Below are positions 9,854 through 17,824 of a stretch of DNA of 60,658 nucleotides, piece after piece. A model generated the notes under the pieces. That model was not told where the DNA came from. It saw only the letters and a program-made list of their open reading frames with translations, and made no database searches. The DNA comes from Clostridiaceae bacterium. Its GTDB lineage: Bacteria; Bacillota; Clostridia; Saccharofermentanales; DTU023. How positions within the stretch are numbered: position 1 is the first letter of the stretch; every line of letters begins with the position of its first letter. A program made the translations under genes and the position numbers. The stretch spans positions 1 to 60,658 of the forward strand of contig JAAYRL010000017.1 of NCBI GenBank assembly GCA_012518795.1, written 5' to 3'.

Positions 9854-10975
9854 ATGAAAAACAAAACCAAGAAATTGTTATCTATTGTCTTATGTATGAT
9901 CATTCTTTTTGCGATGTCTGCTTGTGGTTCAAGTAAAAAAGATCCTGAACCTAAAGAAACAGAAGCTGCTGAAGAAGCTGTTAAGGAAAAGGAAACTGAT
10001 GCGGATGCTACTGAAGCTGAAAAGGATAGTACTGAGGATGAAGATGAAGAATCAGCTGAAGCTGAAGAGTCTAGTGATGATTTAACATTTGGTTATATAG
10101 CATATCAAATGTCGGATATTTGGAATGAGTATTCTTCAAAAGCTTTTGAGTATGCTGCAAAACAGCATGGAGTTGAAGTTGTAGTTTTAGATTCCCAAAA
10201 TGATATTGCGCAATCAGTATCTGCTATGGAATCTTTAATTCAGCAAGAAGTGGACGGGATTTCAATATTCCCAATTTCACCAGAACAAGCAGCTCAGTTG
10301 ATTAAAATGGCTAATGAAGCAGATATTCCAATTACTGTCGAGAATATTGATGTTGCCGATGTTGTAGATGAATCGCAATATGTTGCTGCAGTAGGTTGTG
10401 TATATGGTGATATAGGATATTCTGCAATTGAGTGGTTAAGTCAGAATGTTGAAGATGCTAAAGTGTTTTATTGCGCCGGTGCAGTAGGTGGTGGTGTATT
10501 TGAAGCTTATAAAGTAGGTGTAGATCAAGCGCTGGAAGATTATTCAGATTCAATTGAAATGGTTGGTATGTTAAATGCAGAGGCTTGGTCAACAGAAGAT
10601 GGCTTGAATTTAACCACGAATTTTATCAATTCCGGAGTAGAATTCAATTGTATTTTTGCTAATAATGACCAAATTGCTCAAGGATGTTATCAAGCTTTAG
10701 TAGAGGCAGGTATGGAAGATACACCTGTTGTTTCCACAGGCGGTTCTCCTGATGCCTATAAATTCTTAGAAGATGGCATAGAAACAGCTAATATGACTGC
10801 ACCTGTTTCAATTCAAGGTGTTCAGACTTTCAAAAATTTACATGATTATGTTATCTCAGGAACAATTCCTGCCGAAAAATTTCAGAGTGTTCCGGTCATT
10901 CCGGTAGCAGCAGATGATTTATCTGAATGGATCGATTGGTCAGATTTTGAGGGTGCATACGATTTTGTATATTAG
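9854..10975 (+). CDS. Sugar ABC transporter substrate-binding lipoprotein
   Basis: This 373-residue protein is the extracellular binding component of a ribose/galactose-type importer (periplasmic-binding-protein 4 family, RbsB-like). The signal peptide ends in a lipobox, AMSAC, making Cys24 the lipidated residue. Residues about 31-76 form a low-complexity linker rich in Glu, Asp, Ala and Ser, a likely flexible tether. The binding domain starts at about residue 79 (LTFGYIAYQMSDIWNEYSSK) and contains IQQEVDGISIFPISPEQA and a typical hinge. AGAGGAGG precedes the ATG. It is followed by a stable hairpin and then the ATPase and permease genes. The ligand is unknown. Confidence 0.93.
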   Translation: MKNKTKKLLSIVLCMIILFAMSACGSSKKDPEPKETEAAEEAVKEKETDADATEAEKDSTEDEDEESAEAEESSDDLTFGYIAYQMSDIWNEYSSKAFEYAAKQHGVEVVVLDSQNDIAQSVSAMESLIQQEVDGISIFPISPEQAAQLIKMANEADIPITVENIDVADVVDESQYVAAVGCVYGDIGYSAIEWLSQNVEDAKVFYCAGAVGGGVFEAYKVGVDQALEDYSDSIEMVGMLNAEAWSTEDGLNLTTNFINSGVEFNCIFANNDQIAQGCYQALVEAGMEDTPVVSTGGSPDAYKFLEDGIETANMTAPVSIQGVQTFKNLHDYVISGTIPAEKFQSVPVIPVAADDLSEWIDWSDFEGAYDFVY

Positions 10976-10998
10976 TCTGATGTATTGTTTTTGTTGAA

Positions 10999-11028
10999 TG
11001 TTGCGCTGATTGTATTACCAGCGCAACA
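10999..11028 (+). promoter_or_regulatory. mRNA hairpin between binding-protein and ATPase genes
   Basis: A perfect 10-bp stem (TGTTGCGCTG / CAGCGCAACA) with a 10-base loop lies in the 85-base gap. No T run follows, so it is probably not an efficient terminator. Hairpins at this place often stabilise the upstream mRNA segment and raise the level of the binding protein over its membrane partners. That role here is inference. Confidence 0.6.
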
Positions 11029-11060
11029 AAATACTAGATACATAGAGGTGCAATAATTCA

Positions 11061-12569
11061 ATGAATAATATGAATGTTCCCTTAATTACTTTACGTAGTA
11101 TATCTAAAGAATTTCCTGGTGTTTGTGCACTTTCAGATGTATCTTTAGATCTTTACTCAGGGGAAATACATTGTATAGTTGGAGAAAATGGTGCTGGGAA
11201 GTCAACATTGATGAAAATACTCTCCGGTGCATATTCACCGACTTCTGGTCAGATTGTGCTAAACAACGAAATTTATGATGAATTAGACCCTGAAACAGCT
11301 CAAAATCTAGGCATTCAAATTGTGTATCAGGAAAACGATTTAGTTCATTCAATGAACGCTGTTGAAAATATATTTATAGGTAGAGAAAAAACGAAAAAAT
11401 TAGGTTTTGTAGACAAAAAATCCATGTATTCCGAGGCAAAAAAGATAATGCAGGAATTTGATATTGAGATTGATTTATCTGTGAAAATTGAAAATATGTC
11501 GGTATCGGATCAGCAATTTGTAAAAATTCTCAAAGCTTTGGTTAATAATAGTAGACTTTTAATTTTAGATGAACCTACTTCAATGTTTAACATAGAGGAT
11601 TCGACAAAAGTATTGGAGTTAGTAAAGAAAATTGCTAATCAAGGAATAAGTGTGGTATACATTTCGCATTTTTTACAAGAAGTTTTGGATATCGCCGACA
11701 GGATTACTGTTTTACGTGATGGAGTTGTTGTTAAAACCTATGAAGAAGTAAAAAATATTACGATGGGTGATTTAACATTGCATATGGTAGGACGTCCCAT
11801 CGACAAATTTTATCAAAGAGATAAAATTAAAATTTCAGAAGAAAAACGCTTAGAAGTATGCGACTTAAAATTAAATAAAAATTCACCGGAAGTTAATTTT
11901 TTTGTAAAAAAAGGTGAGATTGTAGGTATCTATGGATTGGTAGGTTCCGGCAGAACTGAGATAGTTCGTACAATATCCGGCGCCGATCGTTTCTATTCCG
12001 GTACGATCAAAGTAGACGGAGTATCTGTAAACATTAATAGTCCTAAAGATGGAATTGCAGTAGGTATTGCTCATATTACTGAGGATCGGCAACAACTCGG
12101 TTTAAATTTGTGTCACAGCGTTCTGGAAAATTTATTAATAGTCAAGCTGCAGCAAATGCGAAAATCTTTGTTATACGATTATAAAAAACAAGGTTCGCGA
12201 GTACAATCTATTATAGATAAACTGAAGATTAGAACTCCTAATTTGCTGCAAAAGGTAATCTATCTATCTGGTGGCAATCAACAAAAGGTTGTTTTAGGTA
12301 AATGGCTGATAACTGATGCGCAGATATATATATTTGACGAACCTACACGTGGAATAGATATTAATGCAAAATACGAGTTTTATGAATATATGACAGAGCT
12401 GGTGAAGCAAGGTAAAAGTGTTATTATGATCAGTTCTGATATGCCTGAGATTATTTCTATGAGTGATAGAGTTCTGGTTGTACGTGACGGTTCTATTAAA
12501 GATGAATTTACGCAAGATGAAATTAATGAGCAAAATATAGTATGTAGTGCATTGGGGGTAGCAATATAA
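11061..12569 (+). CDS. Sugar ABC transporter ATP-binding protein, two nucleotide-binding domains
   Basis: This 502-residue protein is of the RbsA/MglA/XylG type, with two ABC domains in one chain. The first domain has Walker A GENGAGKST (residues 41-49), an unusual signature region MSVSDQQFVKI, and Walker B LLILDEPT. The second domain has the degenerate P-loop GLVGSGRTE and the signature SGGNQQKVVLGKWL, with IYIFDEPTRGID. This asymmetry is normal for the family. It drives import by the permease encoded directly after it, with which it shares one base (TAATG). Ribose-type systems usually transport monosaccharides, deoxysugars, inositols or AI-2-like molecules rather than long oligosaccharides. 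Confidence 0.95.
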   Translation: MNNMNVPLITLRSISKEFPGVCALSDVSLDLYSGEIHCIVGENGAGKSTLMKILSGAYSPTSGQIVLNNEIYDELDPETAQNLGIQIVYQENDLVHSMNAVENIFIGREKTKKLGFVDKKSMYSEAKKIMQEFDIEIDLSVKIENMSVSDQQFVKILKALVNNSRLLILDEPTSMFNIEDSTKVLELVKKIANQGISVVYISHFLQEVLDIADRITVLRDGVVVKTYEEVKNITMGDLTLHMVGRPIDKFYQRDKIKISEEKRLEVCDLKLNKNSPEVNFFVKKGEIVGIYGLVGSGRTEIVRTISGADRFYSGTIKVDGVSVNINSPKDGIAVGIAHITEDRQQLGLNLCHSVLENLLIVKLQQMRKSLLYDYKKQGSRVQSIIDKLKIRTPNLLQKVIYLSGGNQQKVVLGKWLITDAQIYIFDEPTRGIDINAKYEFYEYMTELVKQGKSVIMISSDMPEIISMSDRVLVVRDGSIKDEFTQDEINEQNIVCSALGVAI

Positions 12570-13513
12570 TGAGAAAAGCCAAAGCGATCTTAAACGATCA
12601 AAGAATACTATTGGCTATTGTGATATTACTGATGGTCATAATAGTTGGAACGATCAGTCCTAAATTTGTTCAGTTAAGCAATATAATGGCTATATTCCAA
12701 CAAGTTTCGGTTTTAGGTGTCTTAACAATGTGCATGTCTTTGTTAATCATTAGTGGAGGAATAGATTTATCTCTCGGTAATATGATGGCACTTTCTGCTG
12801 TAGTTGTTGCATCGTTATTAATGCAAGGAAAAAGCTTGTTGTTGGCGGTAACTGCCGGTGTTCTTACATCTACGGTTTGTGGTTTGTTTAATGGTCTTAT
12901 TATCACCACTTTTCAAACTATCCCTCTAATTATTACTCTAGGTACAGGTCAAATTTTTAATGGTATTTCTTTATTGATTGCGGGTGGTTCTTTCCTGCAA
13001 TTTGAAAATAAACTTAATTTTTTGCGAGAGATCAAATTATTTAATTATATTCCTCTAATGGTAGCTATTATGCTTCTCTGTGTGGGATTTATGGGAGTTC
13101 TCGTCAATAAAACTAAATTTGGCAGGCGTGTTGTAGCAATTGGTGGTAACGAAAAGAATGCTTATTTATCAGGCATAAACGTAAAGCTATATAAAATTAT
13201 TGCCTATACATTAAGTGGTGCAATGGTTTCAATTGCCGGATTAATTCTTGCTTCTAGATTAAACTCAATTACGGCCAATGCAGGTTCTGGATATGAATTA
13301 GATGCTATGGTGGCATGTGTTATGGGAGGTGTTACACTGGATGGAGGACGAGGTACAATTATTGGTGCATTCCTAGGTTGTCTTTTAACAGGGGTGATTT
13401 CTAATGCACTAGATATTTTAGGAGTTCATGCTTATGTAAAAATAATTATTACCGGTGCCATTATTGTTACAGCTGTGGTACTTAGCAATATATCATCTTT
13501 AAAAAGAGAATAA
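12569..13513 (+). CDS. Sugar ABC transporter permease, RbsC family
   Basis: This 314-residue membrane protein is the homodimeric channel of the ribose-type importer. Many hydrophobic segments are visible, starting at about residue 13 (LLAIVILLMVIIVGTISPKF). The family features are SGGIDLSLGNMMALSAVV in the first third, the cytoplasmic coupling segment NKTKFGRRVVAIGGNEKNAYLSGI, and YELDAMVACVMGGVTLDGGRG further on. Its ATG overlaps the stop codon of the ATPase gene, indicating coupled translation. The length is normal (about 310-325). Confidence 0.95.
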   Translation: MRKAKAILNDQRILLAIVILLMVIIVGTISPKFVQLSNIMAIFQQVSVLGVLTMCMSLLIISGGIDLSLGNMMALSAVVVASLLMQGKSLLLAVTAGVLTSTVCGLFNGLIITTFQTIPLIITLGTGQIFNGISLLIAGGSFLQFENKLNFLREIKLFNYIPLMVAIMLLCVGFMGVLVNKTKFGRRVVAIGGNEKNAYLSGINVKLYKIIAYTLSGAMVSIAGLILASRLNSITANAGSGYELDAMVACVMGGVTLDGGRGTIIGAFLGCLLTGVISNALDILGVHAYVKIIITGAIIVTAVVLSNISSLKRE

Positions 13514-13629
13514 AATTTGTACTGCAACGAAATTTTTTACATGGGCTAGATATTGGTAGAGTATATTTATAAGAAACATAAATACAAAGTGATTTAAGTA
13601 ACAATATTTATATGATATGGAGTTAAAAA

Positions 13630-14580
13630 ATGAATTTGATTGAAACAATACAAGGTTCATATGTAGAAAAATTTTATCCATCAGGATGGGATTTTGCCAA
13701 AATTGATCAATGTGTAGGGAATGGTGTAGAAGATGCTTCTATGCGACAAGAGTTCTGGCATGAAGATTTTAAACCTATTGCTTGTGAATCATTAGATGAG
13801 TTTGGTGTTTTGATGGGGCATGAAATAGCTATGGAGATTAAGAATACTTATGATAGTAAAATAAAGTTAGCACTTATCTTGCCTGTAGGTCCGATGGGAA
13901 TGTATAAATGGGTTGCTTTTTTTGTAAAGCAATGGAAGATAAATTGTGATCATGTCTACACATTCAATATGGATGAGTGGAGTGACAAAGCCGGGAATAC
14001 TTTAGAAGGAAGTAAAAATGGTTCTTTCCAATATGCGATGGAAAAAGGATTTTTTGATTTGTTAGAAGATAGAACAGTTCCGAGTAACCAAAGATATTTT
14101 GCAACTAAAGAATCCTTGCCCACGTATTCAGAAAAAATACATGCTATTAAAGACAGCGGTGGCAGATTAGTTACAGTGTATGGTATAGGAAGAGCTTTTC
14201 ATATAGCATTTTGGGAACCTCATTTTGCTGAAGATTATGAAACAGATGAAGACTGGTTAAAAGCAGAATATAGAATAGGTGCTGAATTACATCCATTAAC
14301 TTTAGAACAAAATGCAATTACAAGTTATAAGAGTAGAACTACTTTGATGTCAGCCTATGCAAATACAGTAGGACCGGGGCTTTATTACAAATCAGATAGA
14401 ATGATTGGTGGTTGTGACGGAATTTTAGGACGGGGTATGCAATGGCAAGGTTTATCTTTTTGGGTGACTTTAAGACATGGTCCCACTCGTTGGGCTACTT
14501 CGACTTATGTTCCTACCAAACCAGGTGTTTTATATTATTTGAAAGATCTGGCTGGTCCACTGGAACCGGAAAGTAATTAA
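13630..14580 (+). CDS. Divergent glucosamine-6-phosphate deaminase (NagB)-like protein
   Basis: This 316-residue protein is of the glucosamine-6-phosphate isomerase / 6-phosphogluconolactonase fold. It is longer than E. coli NagB (266). Recognisable elements are LPVGPMGMYKW (phosphate-loop region), FNMDEWSD (matching the NMDEY motif, which holds the proton-shuttling aspartate of NagB) and GIGRAFHIAFWEPHF. In the last, NagB proteins have G.GxDGHIAFNEP. The histidine is kept, but the following motif positions differ: Asp is replaced by Ala and Gly by Phe. Either the chemistry or the sugar differs from classical GlcN6P deamination. Given the deacetylase and kinase downstream, an amino-sugar phosphate is a reasonable substrate (inference). 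An ATGGAG site lies 8 bases upstream. Confidence 0.75.
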   Translation: MNLIETIQGSYVEKFYPSGWDFAKIDQCVGNGVEDASMRQEFWHEDFKPIACESLDEFGVLMGHEIAMEIKNTYDSKIKLALILPVGPMGMYKWVAFFVKQWKINCDHVYTFNMDEWSDKAGNTLEGSKNGSFQYAMEKGFFDLLEDRTVPSNQRYFATKESLPTYSEKIHAIKDSGGRLVTVYGIGRAFHIAFWEPHFAEDYETDEDWLKAEYRIGAELHPLTLEQNAITSYKSRTTLMSAYANTVGPGLYYKSDRMIGGCDGILGRGMQWQGLSFWVTLRHGPTRWATSTYVPTKPGVLYYLKDLAGPLEPESN

Positions 14581-14612
14581 GTATAAAAAATGTTTTTAAG
14601 CATATAATTATG

Positions 14613-14651
14613 TTACAGTTATACTGTTGATAATCAATAGTATAACTGTAA
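14613..14651. promoter_or_regulatory. 39-bp near-perfect palindrome before the ROK gene
   Basis: TTACAGTTATACT (14613-14625) and AGTATAACTGTAA (14639-14651) are perfect inverted arms. The 13 bases between them continue the symmetry (TTGAT A ATCAA), with only one G/T mismatch. The whole gives 19-bp arms around a single central base. It lies just before the ROK regulator start and 32 bases after the NagB-like gene. It could be an autoregulatory operator or a terminator/processing hairpin. No T run follows, which favours the operator reading. Confidence 0.65.
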
Positions 14652-14671
14652 TGATAAGAGATGGTGTTTTA

Positions 14672-15895
14672 TTGAAAAGTAATATTAATCAGCTGAATCA
14701 AGAATTCATTAGAAATCGAAACTTAAAAAGAGTTTTAAGAAAAATCATTGAAAAAAGAACTGCTACGATTAAAGATTTAGCGAGTGAATTAGATTTAAGT
14801 GTCCCTACAATTATTTCTGTTATAGATGATTTTTTAAGTCTAGGCTTAATTGAAGATTGTGGTTTGATTTCTACCAAAAATGGTAGAGGGAGAAAACCGA
14901 TATGTTATTGCTTAAATGCAAATTATAAATATATTGTATCAGTTGATCTGGGGCGAAAATCTATTTATATTGGTTTGGCAAATCTTTGGGGAGAATTGAT
15001 AGATGCCGATGTATCTATCCTTGATACAGAACTCCAAGATGTAGCATTTGTAGAAAAAATCATTTTTTTAATCAATAAAATTATTGAAAAAAACGATATT
15101 GGAGTTCGCAAATTGGCTTCAATCGTAGTTGGTAACGCAGGTGTAGTAGACGAAAATACCGGAGAGATCTCGTATGCTGCCGGTAATGCAATTTGGGATA
15201 GTCAACCATTAAAATTACACTTGCAGGCAAGATTTCCTTGTGATGTGGTTGTGAAAAATGATGTCAATACGTCAACGATTGGTGAGTTGAAATATGGTAT
15301 AGCAGTTGCTGAAGAAAATTTTGCTTTTTTTAGATTTGACGTAGGTGTAAAAGCGGGAATTGTAATTAATGGTAAATTGTTTGAGGGATCTAATGGAGCT
15401 GCTGGAGAAATAGGTTTTTCTGTTACTTCAATGATGAAAGATGCTTCCCGTGGAGAAAGCAGGTTAGAGAACGAAATAACTGTTGATAAGTTGTGTAAAA
15501 AAATCTCTGTGTTGATAGAAAAGAATTTTAATAGTCCATTGTTTATTTTATGTCATGAAAACAATAAAACAGTAACTCCTGAATTGCTTGGTGAATTTTA
15601 TCAAAAAGATCATATAGTGAATAATTCTTTATCTAAATATATTATTGTTTTAGGCAACTTAATTATTAATTTCACGGCTGTTATCGACTTGCCGATTATT
15701 ATACTTGGTGGGGACATAGTAGATTTTGGAAATGATTTTCTCGCTGATTTACAAAAATATGTAGATAAGAATTGTTTTTTTGCACCTGAGATTAAATATT
15801 CTTCAATTAAAGAACATAGCGGTCTTCTGGGCGCTACATATATTGGCATCAATATGTTTGTCGAATCTATAACACAAGAATTAAAAAATATTTAG
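14672..15895 (+). CDS. ROK family transcriptional regulator (XylR/NagC-like)
   Basis: The N-terminal winged helix-turn-helix (about residues 20-75, with TATIKDLASELDLSVPTIIS) is followed by the ROK sugar-kinase-like domain starting at SVDLGRKSIYIGLANLWGE. The GSNGAAGEIGFS segment matches the ROK signature. The cysteine cluster that normally follows it (CxCGxxGCxE) is absent, so the structural zinc seems lost, as in some repressor-type ROK proteins. I chose TTG at 14672 because GAGATGGTG lies before it and it gives the usual 400-residue length (407). ATG at 14651 and TTG at 14627 are alternatives, but both fall in the palindrome and lack a ribosome binding site. It probably represses this operon and releases DNA on binding a pathway sugar (inference). 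Confidence 0.88.
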   Translation: MKSNINQLNQEFIRNRNLKRVLRKIIEKRTATIKDLASELDLSVPTIISVIDDFLSLGLIEDCGLISTKNGRGRKPICYCLNANYKYIVSVDLGRKSIYIGLANLWGELIDADVSILDTELQDVAFVEKIIFLINKIIEKNDIGVRKLASIVVGNAGVVDENTGEISYAAGNAIWDSQPLKLHLQARFPCDVVVKNDVNTSTIGELKYGIAVAEENFAFFRFDVGVKAGIVINGKLFEGSNGAAGEIGFSVTSMMKDASRGESRLENEITVDKLCKKISVLIEKNFNSPLFILCHENNKTVTPELLGEFYQKDHIVNNSLSKYIIVLGNLIINFTAVIDLPIIILGGDIVDFGNDFLADLQKYVDKNCFFAPEIKYSSIKEHSGLLGATYIGINMFVESITQELKNI

Positions 15896-15908
15896 AAAGG
15901 TCTAGATT

Positions 15909-16619
15909 ATGAGAGTTTTAGCTATCGGTTGCCATCCGGATGATTTAGAAATAGCTTGTTTTGGAACGTTACGTAAATATGTAGAACAAGGTGCCAGTGT
16001 TTTTGTTTGTCATGTAGCAAACGGTGATCAAGGACATGTTGAAATTTTACCTGAAAGATTAGCTGTGATTCGAGCGCAAGAAGCTGTTGATGCGGGTAAA
16101 TTAATTGGAGTTGAAGAAGTTTATAATCTTGGAGTTTCTGATATGCAAGTTGATTCGCATGATCAATCTATATTAGATGATTTAGCGGATGTCATAAGAA
16201 TTACCAGACCTGATGTCATAATAACCCATAATGATCGTGATTACATGCAAGACCATGTTGAAACTAGCAGATTGGCAACAAATGCTGCTTTCTTATCTGG
16301 TCTTCCGCATAGATCGATAAATGAATCAGTATATAAAAGCTTTATACCTACATTTTTTATGGATACATTAGCTGGCGTTGATTTTGAGCCGACTCATTAT
16401 GTGGATATTACTGAGCAAATTGATTTAAAGTTACAAGCTTTAGCTATGCATGAATCCCAAGTAAAGTGGATGTTGGATCATGACAAAATTGATTTCTTGG
16501 ATATGGTAAAAACATGTTCAAAATATAGAGGATATCAATGTGGAGTCCCTTATGCAGAAGGTTTCAGACCATATAATGTATATCAGCGTCACAGTGCAAA
16601 GAATTTACTGCCCTATTAG
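15909..16619 (+). CDS. PIG-L family (LmbE-like) zinc N-deacetylase
   Basis: This 236-residue protein has the family's N-terminal metal motif HPDD (His9, Asp12) in AIGCHPDDLEIACFGTLRK. The second metal histidine is in NDRDYMQDHVETSRLATNA. The family removes acetyl groups from N-acetylglucosamine attached to another group, such as GlcNAc-inositol (MshB), GlcNAc-malate (BshB), GlcNAc-PI, or chitobiose. Here it is embedded in a sugar operon, so a catabolic deacetylation of an imported N-acetyl amino sugar or its glycoside is likely (inference). AGAAAGG lies before the ATG, 13 bases after the ROK gene. Confidence 0.88.
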   Translation: MRVLAIGCHPDDLEIACFGTLRKYVEQGASVFVCHVANGDQGHVEILPERLAVIRAQEAVDAGKLIGVEEVYNLGVSDMQVDSHDQSILDDLADVIRITRPDVIITHNDRDYMQDHVETSRLATNAAFLSGLPHRSINESVYKSFIPTFFMDTLAGVDFEPTHYVDITEQIDLKLQALAMHESQVKWMLDHDKIDFLDMVKTCSKYRGYQCGVPYAEGFRPYNVYQRHSAKNLLPY

Positions 16620-16701
16620 GTTTATATAAATCTCAAAAAATAAATTAGCAATGATTTAAAATCTTAAAAGCAAAGAACCATAAGTGATGGCTGCATTAAG
16701 T

Positions 16702-16717
16702 ATGCTTAATTAAGCAT
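16702..16717. promoter_or_regulatory. 16-bp palindrome before the PfkB gene
   Basis: ATGCTTAATTAAGCAT is perfectly self-complementary. It lies 61 bases before the kinase start, in the only sizeable gap (159 bases) in the downstream half of the operon. It could be an internal operator. Such short AT-rich palindromes also arise by chance, so confidence is low. Confidence 0.3.
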
Positions 16718-16778
16718 GTATTTCTATGTGAAAAATTTATCATAGATAAATTATCAATGTTTTAAAGGAGTGTTTTGT

Positions 16779-17804
16779 GTGAAAAAAGGAATCACTGTAG
16801 CAGGTAATTTACTTGTAGATCATAATAGAGAAGTTGACTTTTATCCTGAGCATTCTTCTTTGGTAAAAATTAACAAGTCCTATAATACATTAGGTGGAGC
16901 TGTATGTAATTCCGGAATTGCATTAGCAAAATTAGATCAGGATTTACAGGTGAATGCTCTAGGTATAATTGGTGATGATGCTGATGGTCATGAAATTTTA
17001 ACCACAATGCAGAAATATCCTAATCTTGATTGTAGTCAAATTATTTTTGGACAGTCTGATACATCTTATACTGATGTAATATTAGACATGACAAATAATA
17101 CACGTACTTTTTTTTCTTATGCCGGTACGAATGCAGAACTTGGACCGGAGCATTTTGATTTTGATGCTATTGACTCTGATATTTTACATATCGGATATAT
17201 TTTATTACTTGACCGATTGGATGTTTCAGATTCCCAATATGGTACAAAAATGGCTAGAGTTTTATATGAAGCTCAGATGGCCGGTTTAAGAACATCCATT
17301 GATGTTGTTACAGAACAATCAGATAGATTTTCAACAATAGTTCCTCCTGCCATAAAATATACGAATTTTTGCATTATAAATGAAGAAGAGGCGGCGAGAA
17401 CAGTTAAAAGAAGTGTTCGCGATATTAGTGGCAATTTAAAAGTAGAAGAATGTAAAAAAGTATGTGAAGAATTATTTGAGCTCGGTGTTCAGGATTGGGT
17501 AATTATTCATGCTCGTGAAGGAGGAATTGGACTAGACAATAACGGTAATTTTTTCGCGGAAGCTTCCTTAAATATTCCGCCAGAAGACATAAAAGGCACA
17601 ACTGGTGCCGGTGATGCTTTTTTAGCAGGTGCATTATATGGTGCTTGGAAAGGATATGATATTGAAAAATCTCTAAAACTAGCAATTGGTACATCAAATG
17701 CATCACTTATTGAATCCGGTCCTACTGAAGGCATAAAATCCGAAAAGGAAATTTGGAAATTTTATAACAGCATGGAAAAAGAGCAATGGGAAGGTTTCAA
17801 TTAA
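16779..17804 (+). CDS. PfkB family carbohydrate kinase
   Basis: This is a ribokinase-fold sugar kinase of 341 residues. The N-terminal GNLLVDHNREVDFYP and LGGAVCNSGIALAKL segments form the sugar-binding region. The C-terminal PfkB signature GTTGAGDAFLAGAL holds the anion hole and catalytic Asp. The substrate specificity cannot be read. The translation start is GTG at 16779, preceded by AAAGGAG with 8-base spacing. A GTG at 16770 overlaps the ribosome binding site and was rejected. It probably phosphorylates the deacetylated or rearranged sugar before the NagB-like and dehydrogenase steps (inference). Confidence 0.9.
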   Translation: MKKGITVAGNLLVDHNREVDFYPEHSSLVKINKSYNTLGGAVCNSGIALAKLDQDLQVNALGIIGDDADGHEILTTMQKYPNLDCSQIIFGQSDTSYTDVILDMTNNTRTFFSYAGTNAELGPEHFDFDAIDSDILHIGYILLLDRLDVSDSQYGTKMARVLYEAQMAGLRTSIDVVTEQSDRFSTIVPPAIKYTNFCIINEEEAARTVKRSVRDISGNLKVEECKKVCEELFELGVQDWVIIHAREGGIGLDNNGNFFAEASLNIPPEDIKGTTGAGDAFLAGALYGAWKGYDIEKSLKLAIGTSNASLIESGPTEGIKSEKEIWKFYNSMEKEQWEGFN

Positions 17805-17824
17805 TAGTTAAAGAGGCAAACAAA

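Noticed and set aside
16620-16778. Separate transcription unit for the PfkB and MtlD-like genes
   Set aside because: The gap has a palindrome but no convincing promoter or terminator, so I keep the genes in one operon.
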